NCBI RefSeq assembly: GCF_947499945.1
Contig: NZ_CANMQD010000001.1
Coordinates: forward strand, 1-64,000
Origin: an uncultured Sulfitobacter sp.
GTDB lineage: Bacteria > Pseudomonadota > Alphaproteobacteria > Rhodobacterales > Rhodobacteraceae
Direction: 5' to 3'
DNA length: 64,000 nt
Shown piece by piece: positions 1 through 7,903 of the stretch. The notes beneath the pieces were generated by a model. It searched no databases. It was not told the origin of the DNA and worked only from the letters and a program-made list of their open reading frames with translations. Numbering within the stretch: the stretch's first letter is position 1; every line of letters begins with the position of its first letter. The position numbers and the translations under genes are program-made.

Positions 1-26
1 GTCTTCTCGAGTGTTGCAGTTGTCAT
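1..26 (-). CDS. benB: Benzoate 1,2-dioxygenase small subunit, N-terminal fragment (cut by window edge)
   Basis: Only the first eight codons are inside the window (MTTATLEK, minus strand, ATG at 26-24). A strong ribosome-binding site (GAGGAGAT) sits just upstream, 12 nt after the benA stop. The identity is inferred only from position: the gene directly downstream of a benzoate dioxygenase large subunit is normally the small subunit, which forms the alpha3-beta3 oxygenase with BenA. The sequence itself is too short to prove it. Confidence 0.5.
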
Positions 27-38
27 GATCTTATCTCC

Positions 39-1427
39 TCATTCAGCCGCAACTTGGACGCTGGCTGCGTTTTCGCGCTCCTTGGCAACGGCTGCTGCCA
101 TGCGCTCGGCCCATTGAGTGTGCTGGATCACGAACAATCCCTCGTCCTCGGTGCGCGCACCTGACATGATCGGGTTGATCCCCAATGCCTTTGCATCCTC
201 GTCCGGACCCTCGATCCACTGGGTTGCACCCCGGCAGATGTCGTTCCATTTTGCATGTGCAGCGCCCGCATACCCGCGCTGGGTCGCACGGAATTCTTCG
301 GTATCATCCGGTGTCGCCATGCCGGAAGCGTTGAAAAAATCCTCATATTGGCGAATGCGCAAGGAGCGTGACGCCTGATCTTCGCCCTTTGGCGCGATGC
401 AATAGATCGTGACTTCGGTCTTATCGACACTGATCGGGCGAAATACTCGGATCTGGCTGCTGAACTGGTCCATCAAGAAGACGTTGGGATAGACGCAGAG
501 GTTGCGCAGCACGCCGACCATCCATTCGGCCTTGGCCTTGCCGTAGGTCTCGCTCCATTCGTCCAGACGGGCATAATTCGGGCGTGTGGTTGGGTTGTCC
601 CATGTGGTCCACAGCAGCAAATGGCCGTTCACATAGGAATGAAAACCACCCTTCTGCTTGGCCCATTTGGAGGCATCAGTCGCTTTGATGTTGTCTTCTT
701 TGCCGTCCACGGTGCGGTGCGATGTGGTGGCAACATAGTTCCAGTGTACCGCCGAGACGTGATAGCCGTCCGCGCCGTTCTCGGCCTGAAGCTTCCAGTT
801 GCCATCGAAGGTATAGGTGGAGGAGCCGCGCAGCACTTCCATGCCGTCCTCGGACTGGTCAACGATCATGTCGATCATCTTGCAGGCCTCGCCGAGGTAT
901 TCCTCAAGCGGTGCAACATCAGCATTAAGCGAGCCGAACAGGAAGCCGCGATAGTTCTGGAACTTCGCCACTTTTGTCATGTCGTGGCTGCCGTCTTTGT
1001 TGAACTGCTCGGGGTAGCCCGCGCCTTTGGGGTCTTTGACCTTCAGAAGCTTACCCGTGTTGGCAAAGGTCCAGCCGTGGAACGGGCAGGTAAATGTCTT
1101 CTGGTTGCGGCGCTTGAACCGGCACAGCATGGCACCGCGGTGCGAGCAGGAGTTGACCAGTGCGTTCAGCTCACCGTCTTTGTCTCGGGTGATGACAACG
1201 GGCGTGCGGCCCATGTGCAACGTGAAATAGTCACCGGGGTTCGGGATCTGACTCTCGTGGGCCATGTAGATCCAGTTGCCCTCATAGATGTGCTTCATCT
1301 CCAGCTCGAACAGTTCTTCATCTGTAAACATGTCACGGCGGGCGCGGAAAACTCCCTTTTCTGGGTCGTCTTGCACGATGCCGTCAAGGCGGCTTTCAAG
1401 CTCGTCGAGATTTGAATGGGTAAACAT
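39..1427 (-). CDS. benA: Benzoate 1,2-dioxygenase, large (alpha) subunit
   Basis: This is a ring-hydroxylating dioxygenase alpha subunit of 462 residues, the usual family length. It would convert benzoate to a cis-dihydrodiol carboxylate using electrons from a reductase (BenC) outside the window. The Rieske [2Fe-2S] ligands are visible as C94-x-H96 and C114-x2-H117 (CPFHGW). The mononuclear-iron site follows in the motif [15 protein letters not shown]. The start ATG at 1427 has the ribosome-binding site AGGAGGACTGAAT. It follows catB by 54 nt and precedes the start of the small-subunit gene, so the genes form one catabolic operon. Assignment to benzoate rather than a related substrate such as anthranilate or toluate rests on overall resemblance and the catB neighbour. 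Confidence 0.85.
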   Translation of the reverse strand: MFTHSNLDELESRLDGIVQDDPEKGVFRARRDMFTDEELFELEMKHIYEGNWIYMAHESQIPNPGDYFTLHMGRTPVVITRDKDGELNALVNSCSHRGAMLCRFKRRNQKTFTCPFHGWTFANTGKLLKVKDPKGAGYPEQFNKDGSHDMTKVAKFQNYRGFLFGSLNADVAPLEEYLGEACKMIDMIVDQSEDGMEVLRGSSTYTFDGNWKLQAENGADGYHVSAVHWNYVATTSHRTVDGKEDNIKATDASKWAKQKGGFHSYVNGHLLLWTTWDNPTTRPNYARLDEWSETYGKAKAEWMVGVLRNLCVYPNVFLMDQFSSQIRVFRPISVDKTEVTIYCIAPKGEDQASRSLRIRQYEDFFNASGMATPDDTEEFRATQRGYAGAAHAKWNDICRGATQWIEGPDEDAKALGINPIMSGARTEDEGLFVIQHTQWAERMAAAVAKERENAASVQVAAE

Positions 1428-1481
1428 ATTCAGTCCTCCTCTGGGTGCCGCGCCTTTGTGGCTGTCGGCGTTTTGATGGTG

Positions 1482-2630
1482 TTAAACTTCCGCGAGATGC
1501 TTTTGCGGGGTGCTCCTGTTACGGTCGAAATAGGCGACCTTGTCGTCGTCGAGCGCCACGCCGATGCCCGCGCCTTGCGGAACCTCAACGCAGAAATCAC
1601 TGTATTTTATCGGCTCTGCCAGAATATCGTCGGTCAGCAGAAGTGGGCCAAATAGCTCGGTGCCCCAGCGCAGTTTCTCGACGGTGCAGAAGAGTTGTAG
1701 CGCCGCCGCCGTGCCCAATCCCGTCTCCAGCATGGTGCCTGCGTAAAGGCCAAGGCCCGCCGCCTGCCCGATGGCGACAACCTCGGAGGCGCGCTTGATC
1801 CCGCCCGACTGCGCAACTTTGACCGCGAAAACATCCGCCGCCGCATTGGCAGCAATCTCAAGCGCGTCCTCGGGGCCGTTCAGCACCTCGTCCGCCATGA
1901 CGGCAATCTCGTATTTCGCTGTCAGCTCGCGCTGCGCCTCGACATAGCGGCCCTGCACTGGCTGCTCGACCAGCTCGCATCCGGCATCCTGCAATCCCTT
2001 GAGGCCCCAGCGCGCATCGTGCAACGACCACGCCTGATTGATGTCCACCCGCACGGAACCTGCATCGCCCACAGCGCGTTTGATGGCGGCAACATGGGCT
2101 ACATCATCGCGAACAGAACGTTTGCCGATCTTGAGCTTGAAAATGTTATGGCGGCGTGTCTCGATCATCTCCAGCGCCTCGGCGATATCGGTATCGGAGG
2201 AGCCGGACGCCAGCGTCCATGCAACCGGCATACGCGTATGGACCTGCCCGCCAAACAACTGCGAAACCGGGACACCAAGGCGCTTGCCCAGCCCGTCCCA
2301 TAACGCGATCTCGACTGCCGCTTTGGCAATCCGGTTGCCGCGCACGAGTTTGTCCATCAGCTGTATCGCGGCGTTCACATCATCCGCTGCTTTGCCTTTC
2401 AGCGCAGGTGCGATGTAGGTATCGATGGCAGACTGAATGCTCTCCGGGCTTTCGACACAGTATGTCAAACCACCGATCGTCGTACCCTCACCGAGTCCGA
2501 CAGACCCGTCCGAGAACCTGATCCGCACCAGAACGGCCGTCTGCGAACGCATCGTCGCCATCGACAGAACATGACCACGAATGGTCGGGACATCGACAAC
2601 GACAGTTTCAATCTGGTCAATCTTGGTCAT
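1482..2630 (-). CDS. catB: Muconate cycloisomerase
   Basis: Enolase-superfamily enzyme of 382 residues, as expected for muconate cycloisomerase, which lactonises cis,cis-muconate to muconolactone in the catechol ortho-cleavage branch of the beta-ketoadipate pathway. The N-terminal capping domain begins MTKIDQIETVVVDVP. The catalytic lysine motif is visible as KLKIG. Metal-binding acidic residues follow in the barrel (DINQAW, ELVEQP, MADEVL), and a glycine-rich segment (AGTMLETGLG) is near the C-terminus. It lies directly upstream of benA on the same strand, which links muconate lactonisation to benzoate oxygenation. No LysR-type regulator (CatR/BenM) is intact beside it, which is unusual. Confidence 0.88.
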   Translation of the reverse strand: MTKIDQIETVVVDVPTIRGHVLSMATMRSQTAVLVRIRFSDGSVGLGEGTTIGGLTYCVESPESIQSAIDTYIAPALKGKAADDVNAAIQLMDKLVRGNRIAKAAVEIALWDGLGKRLGVPVSQLFGGQVHTRMPVAWTLASGSSDTDIAEALEMIETRRHNIFKLKIGKRSVRDDVAHVAAIKRAVGDAGSVRVDINQAWSLHDARWGLKGLQDAGCELVEQPVQGRYVEAQRELTAKYEIAVMADEVLNGPEDALEIAANAAADVFAVKVAQSGGIKRASEVVAIGQAAGLGLYAGTMLETGLGTAAALQLFCTVEKLRWGTELFGPLLLTDDILAEPIKYSDFCVEVPQGAGIGVALDDDKVAYFDRNRSTPQKHLAEV

Positions 2631-3371
2631 GCAGCGTCCTCTGGTAGCAATGATGCTTCGAGGATCAGAATGCGCAGGAGAATGGATTTTCGGCGATACA
2701 CGGACAGGTCTTGGTTGATACCCTTTGCGGCAATGCCGCCTGCCAAAGCTCGCGCCTGCGCCGCATCATTGCTCGGACCATCAGCTGATCAGTGAGCATT
2801 GCACAGTCTTGTGAATGTCAGCTTTCGAAATCGCGAAGTATCTCGTTTTTGGCCACAGCGAATGACCGGTTCCCGCCCTTGCTGTTCTTCGCTGCTAATA
2901 CGGCATGCGAATAGCAGCCATTCGTCGCAAATCGTCAATTGTCGGCTTGGTCCGCATTGCAGACCTCAATACCTCAATAATGCTGCGGCAACGTATCAAT
3001 GTCTGCTTCTGGGAGCTGCGCCGCAGCGTACGGGGCTAACTGGAACGGTAGTTTTGGGCCGTTCGCGCGACTTTGCAAAGTACACTAACTGCGCATAGCG
3101 GACCTTGGTGCGCAGCGCAGCATGGGGGCTTTGGTCTACTACGGCTTGAACGGCCGCTTTTGCAATTCTGGCACAGGACCTTCGCAGACGCAGCTAAGGT
3201 CCGGTTTCCGCCCTTATTGTCGAGTGCTGCCTGTTCAAGGTAATAGAGTTTGCAACCGCAGCGAATGGCAGAAAGGTCCCTCATAGGCGACGAGGTACGC
3301 CTAATACCCGCCTTCTGATCAAAAATTATCGTTCGGTCAAAAGACATTTCTTATGAATCACAAAAATTCGA
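2631..3371. repeat. Gene-free spacer with degenerate intergenic repeat units
   Basis: There is no convincing gene in 740 bp. The stretch contains several imperfect copies of a motif resembling CAGCGAATGACCGG followed by TTCCGCCCTT: around 2856-2880, 3198-3215 and 3258-3271. Related units recur at about 16697-16720, 24230-24330, 25300-25560, 26892-26910 and 32100-32465. They fill gaps between accessory genes. At 2670-2790 a plus-strand frame starts MDFRRY like a LysR regulator but breaks down at once, so it is at best a remnant. Confidence 0.45.
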
Positions 3372-3563
3372 TTATTCAACCTTCTTCGGGTTCTCTTCAG
3401 CATGCCGGTCCAACCAATCATCAATCATCCTGCGGATCATCTCCGGCCTGCTGGGCAGATCATCCTCTGATCTGCGCGCTGCATCTATGGCTTCAATAGT
3501 ATTGACCAGCAGTCTCACAGTGACCTGCTCGGTGTTTTTTGATGGGCGCCCAATTTTTTTCAT
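3372..3563 (-). CDS. Ribbon-helix-helix DNA-binding protein (cassette copy 1, divergent)
   Basis: Small protein of 63 residues with a basic N-terminus (KKIGRPSKN), a beta-strand (QVTVRL) and two helices containing SRPEMIRRMIDDWL, which fits the MetJ/Arc ribbon-helix-helix fold. Such proteins bind DNA as dimers and usually autoregulate. It diverges from the three-gene set that starts at 3669. A paralogue with the same SRPEMIRR core lies in the same divergent position at 32527-32709, so the regulator belongs to the cassette. The start ATG at 3563 is the only in-frame choice near a GGTGAT ribosome-binding site. An antitoxin role is possible but no separate toxin gene is paired with it. Confidence 0.7.
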   Translation of the reverse strand: MKKIGRPSKNTEQVTVRLLVNTIEAIDAARRSEDDLPSRPEMIRRMIDDWLDRHAEENPKKVE

Positions 3564-3668
3564 ATCACCGATTGACTTTTTAAATTTATAAAGTTAATTA
3601 TAGCGTGTGAGAGACGGAGGTGCAACTCCCTCTCCCACACTTGTCACAACGATCCTTAGGAGATCCTC

Positions 3669-4145
3669 ATGCCTATCAACACGATTACCACGCGCGCCGC
3701 GCATTCCGCCACCCCCTCCCCGTTTTCTCTCAAGGCTTTTGAGGAGGTGCTGCATCATATGGAGCGCACCATCGCGCTGGACCAGGATGTGAAGCACATG
3801 CCGCATCTCGACTACTCCGCCGTCGAGAGTGCGGGTGAAGCGACGGCCGATGCCTGGGTCGCGACCGAAGCGTCCGCTTTTGCGTTTCTGCGCGCGCATG
3901 CAGGTGCCACTGCTGTTCCCCTGCTTATCGAGACGGTGAAGGAGCTGGTGTCACTGCTCGATATCGAGACGGGCGATCACCCCACGCTGAGTGAGACGAT
4001 GGAAGCGGCAATCGCTCGTCGCGCATCTGCGCCGCGCGGCACAGACCTGCGCAACCTGTTGGACCGGGCGCTTCCTCTGTTGTTCGGGATCGCGTCTATG
4101 CAAGCCGCGTTTTTCGAGCGGGATCACACCCTGCACGCTGCCTGA
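3669..4145 (+). CDS. Unknown 158-residue protein, first gene of the cassette (copy 1)
   Basis: I do not recognise this family. The protein is mostly helical and acidic, with no signal peptide or membrane segment. It is well matched by the copy at 32902-33378: both have TPSPFSLK near the start, a HMERTI segment, ETADAWVATEAS and a conserved SGATAVPLL-like stretch (AGATAVPLL here), ending in LLDRA(L/V)PLL(F/Y)GIAS(M/L)QAA(F/Y)FER. The start ATG at 3669 follows AGGAGATCCTC. It heads the collinear trio with the GIY-YIG and protease genes. A substrate, adaptor or inhibitor role for the protease would fit its position, but nothing in the sequence shows this. Confidence 0.7.
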   Translation: MPINTITTRAAHSATPSPFSLKAFEEVLHHMERTIALDQDVKHMPHLDYSAVESAGEATADAWVATEASAFAFLRAHAGATAVPLLIETVKELVSLLDIETGDHPTLSETMEAAIARRASAPRGTDLRNLLDRALPLLFGIASMQAAFFERDHTLHAA

Positions 4146-4157
4146 TCTCAAGCACAC

Positions 4158-4178
4158 GGACCGCGTCTGACGCGGTCC
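4158..4178 (+). promoter_or_regulatory. Perfect 9-bp hairpin between cassette genes 1 and 2 (copy 1)
   Basis: GGACCGCGT and ACGCGGTCC form a perfect stem around a three-base loop (CTG), 13 nt after the first cassette gene stops. It is followed by CTGACCCTCCCTTTT, so it may act as a weak terminator, an mRNA-processing site or a 3-prime stabiliser that sets the ratio of gene 1 to genes 2 and 3. The same stem, with one wobble pair and a changed loop, occurs at the same place in copy 2 (33380-33402). Confidence 0.6.
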
Positions 4179-4218
4179 TGACCCTCCCTTTTCAAATCAC
4201 ATATAGGAGCGCCTCATC

Positions 4219-5235
4219 ATGATGCTGCCCCCCGTCACCCCTATGCCTGCCGAGCACACATCCACCCATGCCGCACTGTTTCCCGACTATGTCCGGCTTT
4301 CTCGCTCCGCCACCCCGACTTACGCCCCTTTCGACGGAAAGGTCCCAGCAAAATGGCGGAAGGCCGCGCGCAAAAAGGGCTTCACCATCGTTGATCGCGT
4401 CAAAGACCGACTGCATGTTGCACTGCTCTGTCATGACTGCGGCTGCACACATGCAAAACGCGTGAGTGTCGTTCTCGGGCATAGCCCCGAATGCCCCCAT
4501 TGCATCAAGCACCAGCGCATTGAGCATGCACGGACAGTAGGTGCAGTGCTCTTGGGGCGTGCCCCCAAACGCCGCCACTATGGGTTTTACCAGCTCTCCT
4601 GTGGGCATCAGGTGCGGCGCCAGTTCCACCGGGTAGCACTCGCGGCTGACGGAGGGCACGGTCTCGGCTGCAAGACATGCCGCGAAGAGCGCTATCGCGC
4701 GCAAGCACGCAAATTCGGCTGGGACCTCGTTGGTCCCGCCTCCAGCGGCAAACCGAGCTATCGCAGCTATCGTCACACCTGCGGACAGACGCAGGACATT
4801 ATGGTCGGCAACATGGTCTGGGGCGATTGCGCCTGTTCGGGCTGTAGTCTTGGCAGAACGGCTCGGCCTTCCCACATCTACATTTTTCGGATTGATCTTC
4901 CTGGACGACCCGTTCTCAAGCTCGGCTACAGCGCACGTCCGGCAAAGCGCCTCCGGCACCAGCTGGGCATCGACAAAGGCATCACCACGGAGGTGCTGCG
5001 TGTCGTGAACCTGCCGACCGGACACGACGCCCGGGCAGAGGAGGAACGCGCGCACAGGACGCTCACCGCGCAGTTTCCGGACATGGTTGTGGCCAAGGCC
5101 GAGTATGGCGATGCCATCAACGTCACACGCGAGATCTATCGCCCCGACGCCGCCCCCTTCATCCACCGCCTCCTCGACGAGATCGAAACGCGTTTTCCCG
5201 ATACCAACAGTCAGGTTCCAGACATCGCCGCCTGA
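4219..5235 (+). CDS. Zinc-ribbon protein with GIY-YIG (T5orf172/MUG113-like) nuclease domain (copy 1)
   Basis: Protein of 338 residues. Residues 60-210 carry a series of metal-binding Cys sets: C71-x2-C74, C92-x2-C95, CGH at 128-130 with C151-x2-C154, and CGQ at 188-190 with C204, C206 and C209. The CGH...R...G-x-G-C-x2-C spacing resembles repeated zinc ribbons. Residues 219-310 match a GIY-YIG domain of the T5orf172 type: IYIF strand, KLGYS (234-238), R244, an EEERAHRTL helix (274-282) and a likely metal-binding E305 in REIYRPD. This predicts a DNA nuclease, but activity is inferred. Tandem ATG codons at 4219 and 4222 follow AGGAGC. It sits between the unknown protein gene and the protease gene, the same order as in copy 2. 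Confidence 0.72.
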   Translation: MMLPPVTPMPAEHTSTHAALFPDYVRLSRSATPTYAPFDGKVPAKWRKAARKKGFTIVDRVKDRLHVALLCHDCGCTHAKRVSVVLGHSPECPHCIKHQRIEHARTVGAVLLGRAPKRRHYGFYQLSCGHQVRRQFHRVALAADGGHGLGCKTCREERYRAQARKFGWDLVGPASSGKPSYRSYRHTCGQTQDIMVGNMVWGDCACSGCSLGRTARPSHIYIFRIDLPGRPVLKLGYSARPAKRLRHQLGIDKGITTEVLRVVNLPTGHDARAEEERAHRTLTAQFPDMVVAKAEYGDAINVTREIYRPDAAPFIHRLLDEIETRFPDTNSQVPDIAA

Positions 5236-5280
5236 CCTTTCTTCTCTCCCCTTATTCATTGAACAAAAGGAGGCATGCCA

Positions 5281-7509
5281 ATGCCCCACCATTCTATCGC
5301 TCGCGATAGCGCAACTCCCGCCTTCACTCTCGACCTGATGCAGGATGTCCTCCGGCGCGTCTCTGCCGAGAACCACCGGCGGACCAATTCTCCCGTCCGG
5401 TTTACGCCTTCCAAGCACCCCTTCGATGACGGGGGTGATGCCGCGTTGATGGATTTTCCAGACACGCCCGAGGACGTCCCCACCCTGCCCTCATACCAGA
5501 CCACGGCCGCTGACAATCTCGGACCCGAAGAGATTGCTGAGTGGCAGTCGCGCGGCATTGACCCCTATGCCACCGCAGCCGATGGCACTACCCGCCTTCA
5601 GCAGGCAAAGCTCCCGCTGACCCGTTTGATCTTTGCCGCACGCTTTGCGGCCGTCTTCAACACGCCAGAGATGGCGCGGTCTCTTGTGTCACCACAAGCT
5701 GTTACGTTGCTGTCAATTCCCGACGATGCAGAGCGCGAGCTCTTCTTCGAAATGTTCCCAGACATCTTGGAACAGACCGCACAGGCCCTTGATGAGGCAG
5801 GCATCCACTTACATGGCATCGCTGTTGCGGAGCTTCCGAATGTTCAGGCCGCATCAAGCCATCGCGGCCGCAAGGAGTTCAACGACAAGGTTGACCGGCT
5901 GATCGCTAAAGGGAACAACGTGATCGTTGTCGCCAGAACCCGCGATGATCTGCCGCGCAGCGGGCAGCTGCTATGCACGCGGACTGCTACCTTGCCCCCA
6001 GTCACGGGCGATATGGTCATCGAGATTTTGCGGCAGACCCATTCCGTCACCGGAAAGCTGTCAGACGCCGCGATCCGCGGTCGCTTCCCCAACGACGCTG
6101 CCTTGCAAGAACTGCCCATGCCGCTGGTCAAAAGCGCGTTTGCAGAACAGGCTACGCTTGAGGTTGCAGATCGCCTCCTCGCACTGACCCGCCGCCTCGG
6201 CACAGGCAAAGTGGCGCGCGGCCCCTCTCTTGATGCCATCTATCTTCCGCCCCAAGCGCAACAGGACATGAAGCATCTCCTCAGTGACCTCGGCCAGTGG
6301 CAGGCAGGCAATCTGCCTTGGTCGGAGGTCACGTCATCGGTGCTCCTCTACGGCCCTCCCGGAACCGGTAAAACGCTTCTCGCCCAGGCCCTCGCCGGCT
6401 CTGCCGGTATCCCGCTAATCGCCACCAGCTACGGTATCTGTCAAAAAGCGGGCCATCAGGGAGATTTTCTGCGGACCCTGTCCGAGAGCGTGGAAAACGC
6501 TATCGCTTGCGCCCCCTGCGTTTTCTTCATTGATGAGCTGGATTCTTTTTCCAAGCGATCTGTCTCACACCGCAATTCTGGCTATGTCGCCGCAATCGTC
6601 AACGCCCTGCTCGAGCACCTCACAAAGCTCAATGACACTGCTGGTGTAATCGTTCTGGGCGCAACAAATCTGCCAGAGAACGTGGACCCTGCAATCATCC
6701 GCCCCGGGCGTTTTGATCGGCATACGGCGTTGGAGAACCCCAACCGCGCAGGGATCAAACGGATCTGCGAGATTGAGCTGGGCGCAAGTGCTCAGGATCT
6801 CGATCTTGCAACTGTCGCCGACCGTCTTCTTGGTATGTCAGGCGCGCAGGTCGCGGCCGTCGTCCGCGACGCACGGGGCAACGCCCGTCATAGCAACACG
6901 ACGCTCTGCAACCAGCACCTCCACGCAGCTGTCGACCATGTTGCGCCCGAGGGACGCCAGGAGGATTTGCATCGCATCGCTATCCATGAAGCGGGCCATG
7001 CCGTTGTAGCACATATTCTCGGCCTACCCTTGCCCGACATGGTGCGCATCACGGCCCGCGGTGGGGCCTATCTCGGCAAGATCCCCTTTGCCGCGACAAA
7101 GAAAAACGTCTGTGACCAGATCGCCGTCACCCTGGGGGGCCGTGCCGCAGAAGCCGTCCTTCTCGGATCGGTGTCGAACGGCGCAGAGAGCGACTTGGAG
7201 CAGGCCACGGAAATTGCGTTCAAAGCAAGATATTCATGGGGGCTCTATCCAAACAACCTGCTCTCCCTCAGTTCCGTGAAGCTGACCCACCTCGATCCCC
7301 TCGCCCCCCTCGGATCGGTCGTGAACTCGGATATCAGAGGACACTATCTGCGCGCGAAAGAAATCGTTGAGGACAACGTAAAACTGGTGGAGCGGGTGGC
7401 AGCAGCCCTCTTGGAGCAGCGGGAGATCGACGGGGACGCGTTGGCCGAGGTACTGGCCGCGCACAACATCACGAACTCTGATCGACCAACGGAGGCGTTG
7501 ATTGGCTAA
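5281..7509 (+). CDS. Soluble FtsH-like AAA+ zinc protease with long N-terminal domain (copy 1)
   Basis: Protein of 742 residues. The start is set at 5281, because AAAGGAGG lies 7 nt upstream; the ATG at 5275 is too close to it. Residues 1-330 form an unassigned domain that ends in a segment like an AAA+ lid (TATLPPVTGDMVIEILRQT). The ATPase core has Walker A GPPGTGKT (358-365), Walker B FFIDELDS (D418, E419) and the second region of homology RPGRFDRH. The peptidase M41 domain has HEAGH (569-573) and the third zinc ligand D638 (ESDLEQAT). No membrane segment is visible, unlike housekeeping FtsH. Intact catalytic residues predict ATP-driven proteolysis of an unknown substrate. The homologue at 34489-36606 shares the whole architecture. 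Confidence 0.8.
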   Translation: MPHHSIARDSATPAFTLDLMQDVLRRVSAENHRRTNSPVRFTPSKHPFDDGGDAALMDFPDTPEDVPTLPSYQTTAADNLGPEEIAEWQSRGIDPYATAADGTTRLQQAKLPLTRLIFAARFAAVFNTPEMARSLVSPQAVTLLSIPDDAERELFFEMFPDILEQTAQALDEAGIHLHGIAVAELPNVQAASSHRGRKEFNDKVDRLIAKGNNVIVVARTRDDLPRSGQLLCTRTATLPPVTGDMVIEILRQTHSVTGKLSDAAIRGRFPNDAALQELPMPLVKSAFAEQATLEVADRLLALTRRLGTGKVARGPSLDAIYLPPQAQQDMKHLLSDLGQWQAGNLPWSEVTSSVLLYGPPGTGKTLLAQALAGSAGIPLIATSYGICQKAGHQGDFLRTLSESVENAIACAPCVFFIDELDSFSKRSVSHRNSGYVAAIVNALLEHLTKLNDTAGVIVLGATNLPENVDPAIIRPGRFDRHTALENPNRAGIKRICEIELGASAQDLDLATVADRLLGMSGAQVAAVVRDARGNARHSNTTLCNQHLHAAVDHVAPEGRQEDLHRIAIHEAGHAVVAHILGLPLPDMVRITARGGAYLGKIPFAATKKNVCDQIAVTLGGRAAEAVLLGSVSNGAESDLEQATEIAFKARYSWGLYPNNLLSLSSVKLTHLDPLAPLGSVVNSDIRGHYLRAKEIVEDNVKLVERVAAALLEQREIDGDALAEVLAAHNITNSDRPTEALIG

Positions 7510-7903
7510 CCTTCAGGGCCGTCTTTACCAGTGCGGCGAGCAAACACGGACAAGGTATGTTCTCCACGAGTGAAGCCGATTGGTCGACAAGCTGGTCGAA
7601 GTGTAAAACAGGCAGAGACTGCAATAAGCAGAACGATCACCGTGATTGTTTAACGATCAAGCAAGAGACGCAGTCTCGCGCAGTTGTTTTGGTACAAAAC
7701 GACGGAGCGCCTCCCCGGCGCAAGGGGCAGACAGGTAGCTCTTAGAGCTACCTATAGTCTGTCACTATAGGTAGAGCTTCGCGCTGCAATGATCTGTTTA
7801 TCCACATAAAATGAATATCAGACGGGAGCCTTACGGGAAAGAGTTCTTGGTTTCGAAAAACCAAGCGCCTACCTCCTAAAAAATAGGATCAGGAGCAACC
7901 GCC
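7510..7903. other. Gene-free spacer between protease gene and relaxase gene
   Basis: No gene is visible in about 390 bp. The only structured part is the nested inverted-repeat cluster at 7734-7774, annotated separately as a candidate oriT. The 7800-7900 stretch is relatively AT-rich and probably carries the relaxase promoter; AGGAGC at 7891 is its ribosome-binding site. Confidence 0.5.
7734..7774 (+). other. Nested inverted repeats, candidate oriT of the MobV-like relaxase
   Basis: Two overlapping palindromes: GGTAGCTCT/AGAGCTACC (7734-7742 and 7744-7752, one-base centre) and CTACCTATAGT/ACTATAGGTAG (7748-7758 and 7764-7774, five-base loop). They lie 130 bp upstream of the relaxase start, where transfer origins of mobilisable elements are usually found. 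The CTATAGT...ACTATAG hairpin is reminiscent of, but not identical to, MobV nic-region hairpins. A rho-independent terminator is unlikely because no U-tract follows. Confidence 0.4.

Noticed and set aside
621-1415. Plus-strand open frame of 264 codons opposite benA
   Set aside because: It lies wholly inside a dioxygenase gene with clear Rieske motifs on the other strand; it has no recognisable features.
4192-5418. Long minus-strand open frame (408 codons) opposite the first GIY-YIG gene
   Set aside because: It lacks a ribosome-binding site and any family resemblance; the plus-strand gene has motifs, a good start and a homologue in copy 2, so the antisense frame is a codon-bias shadow.
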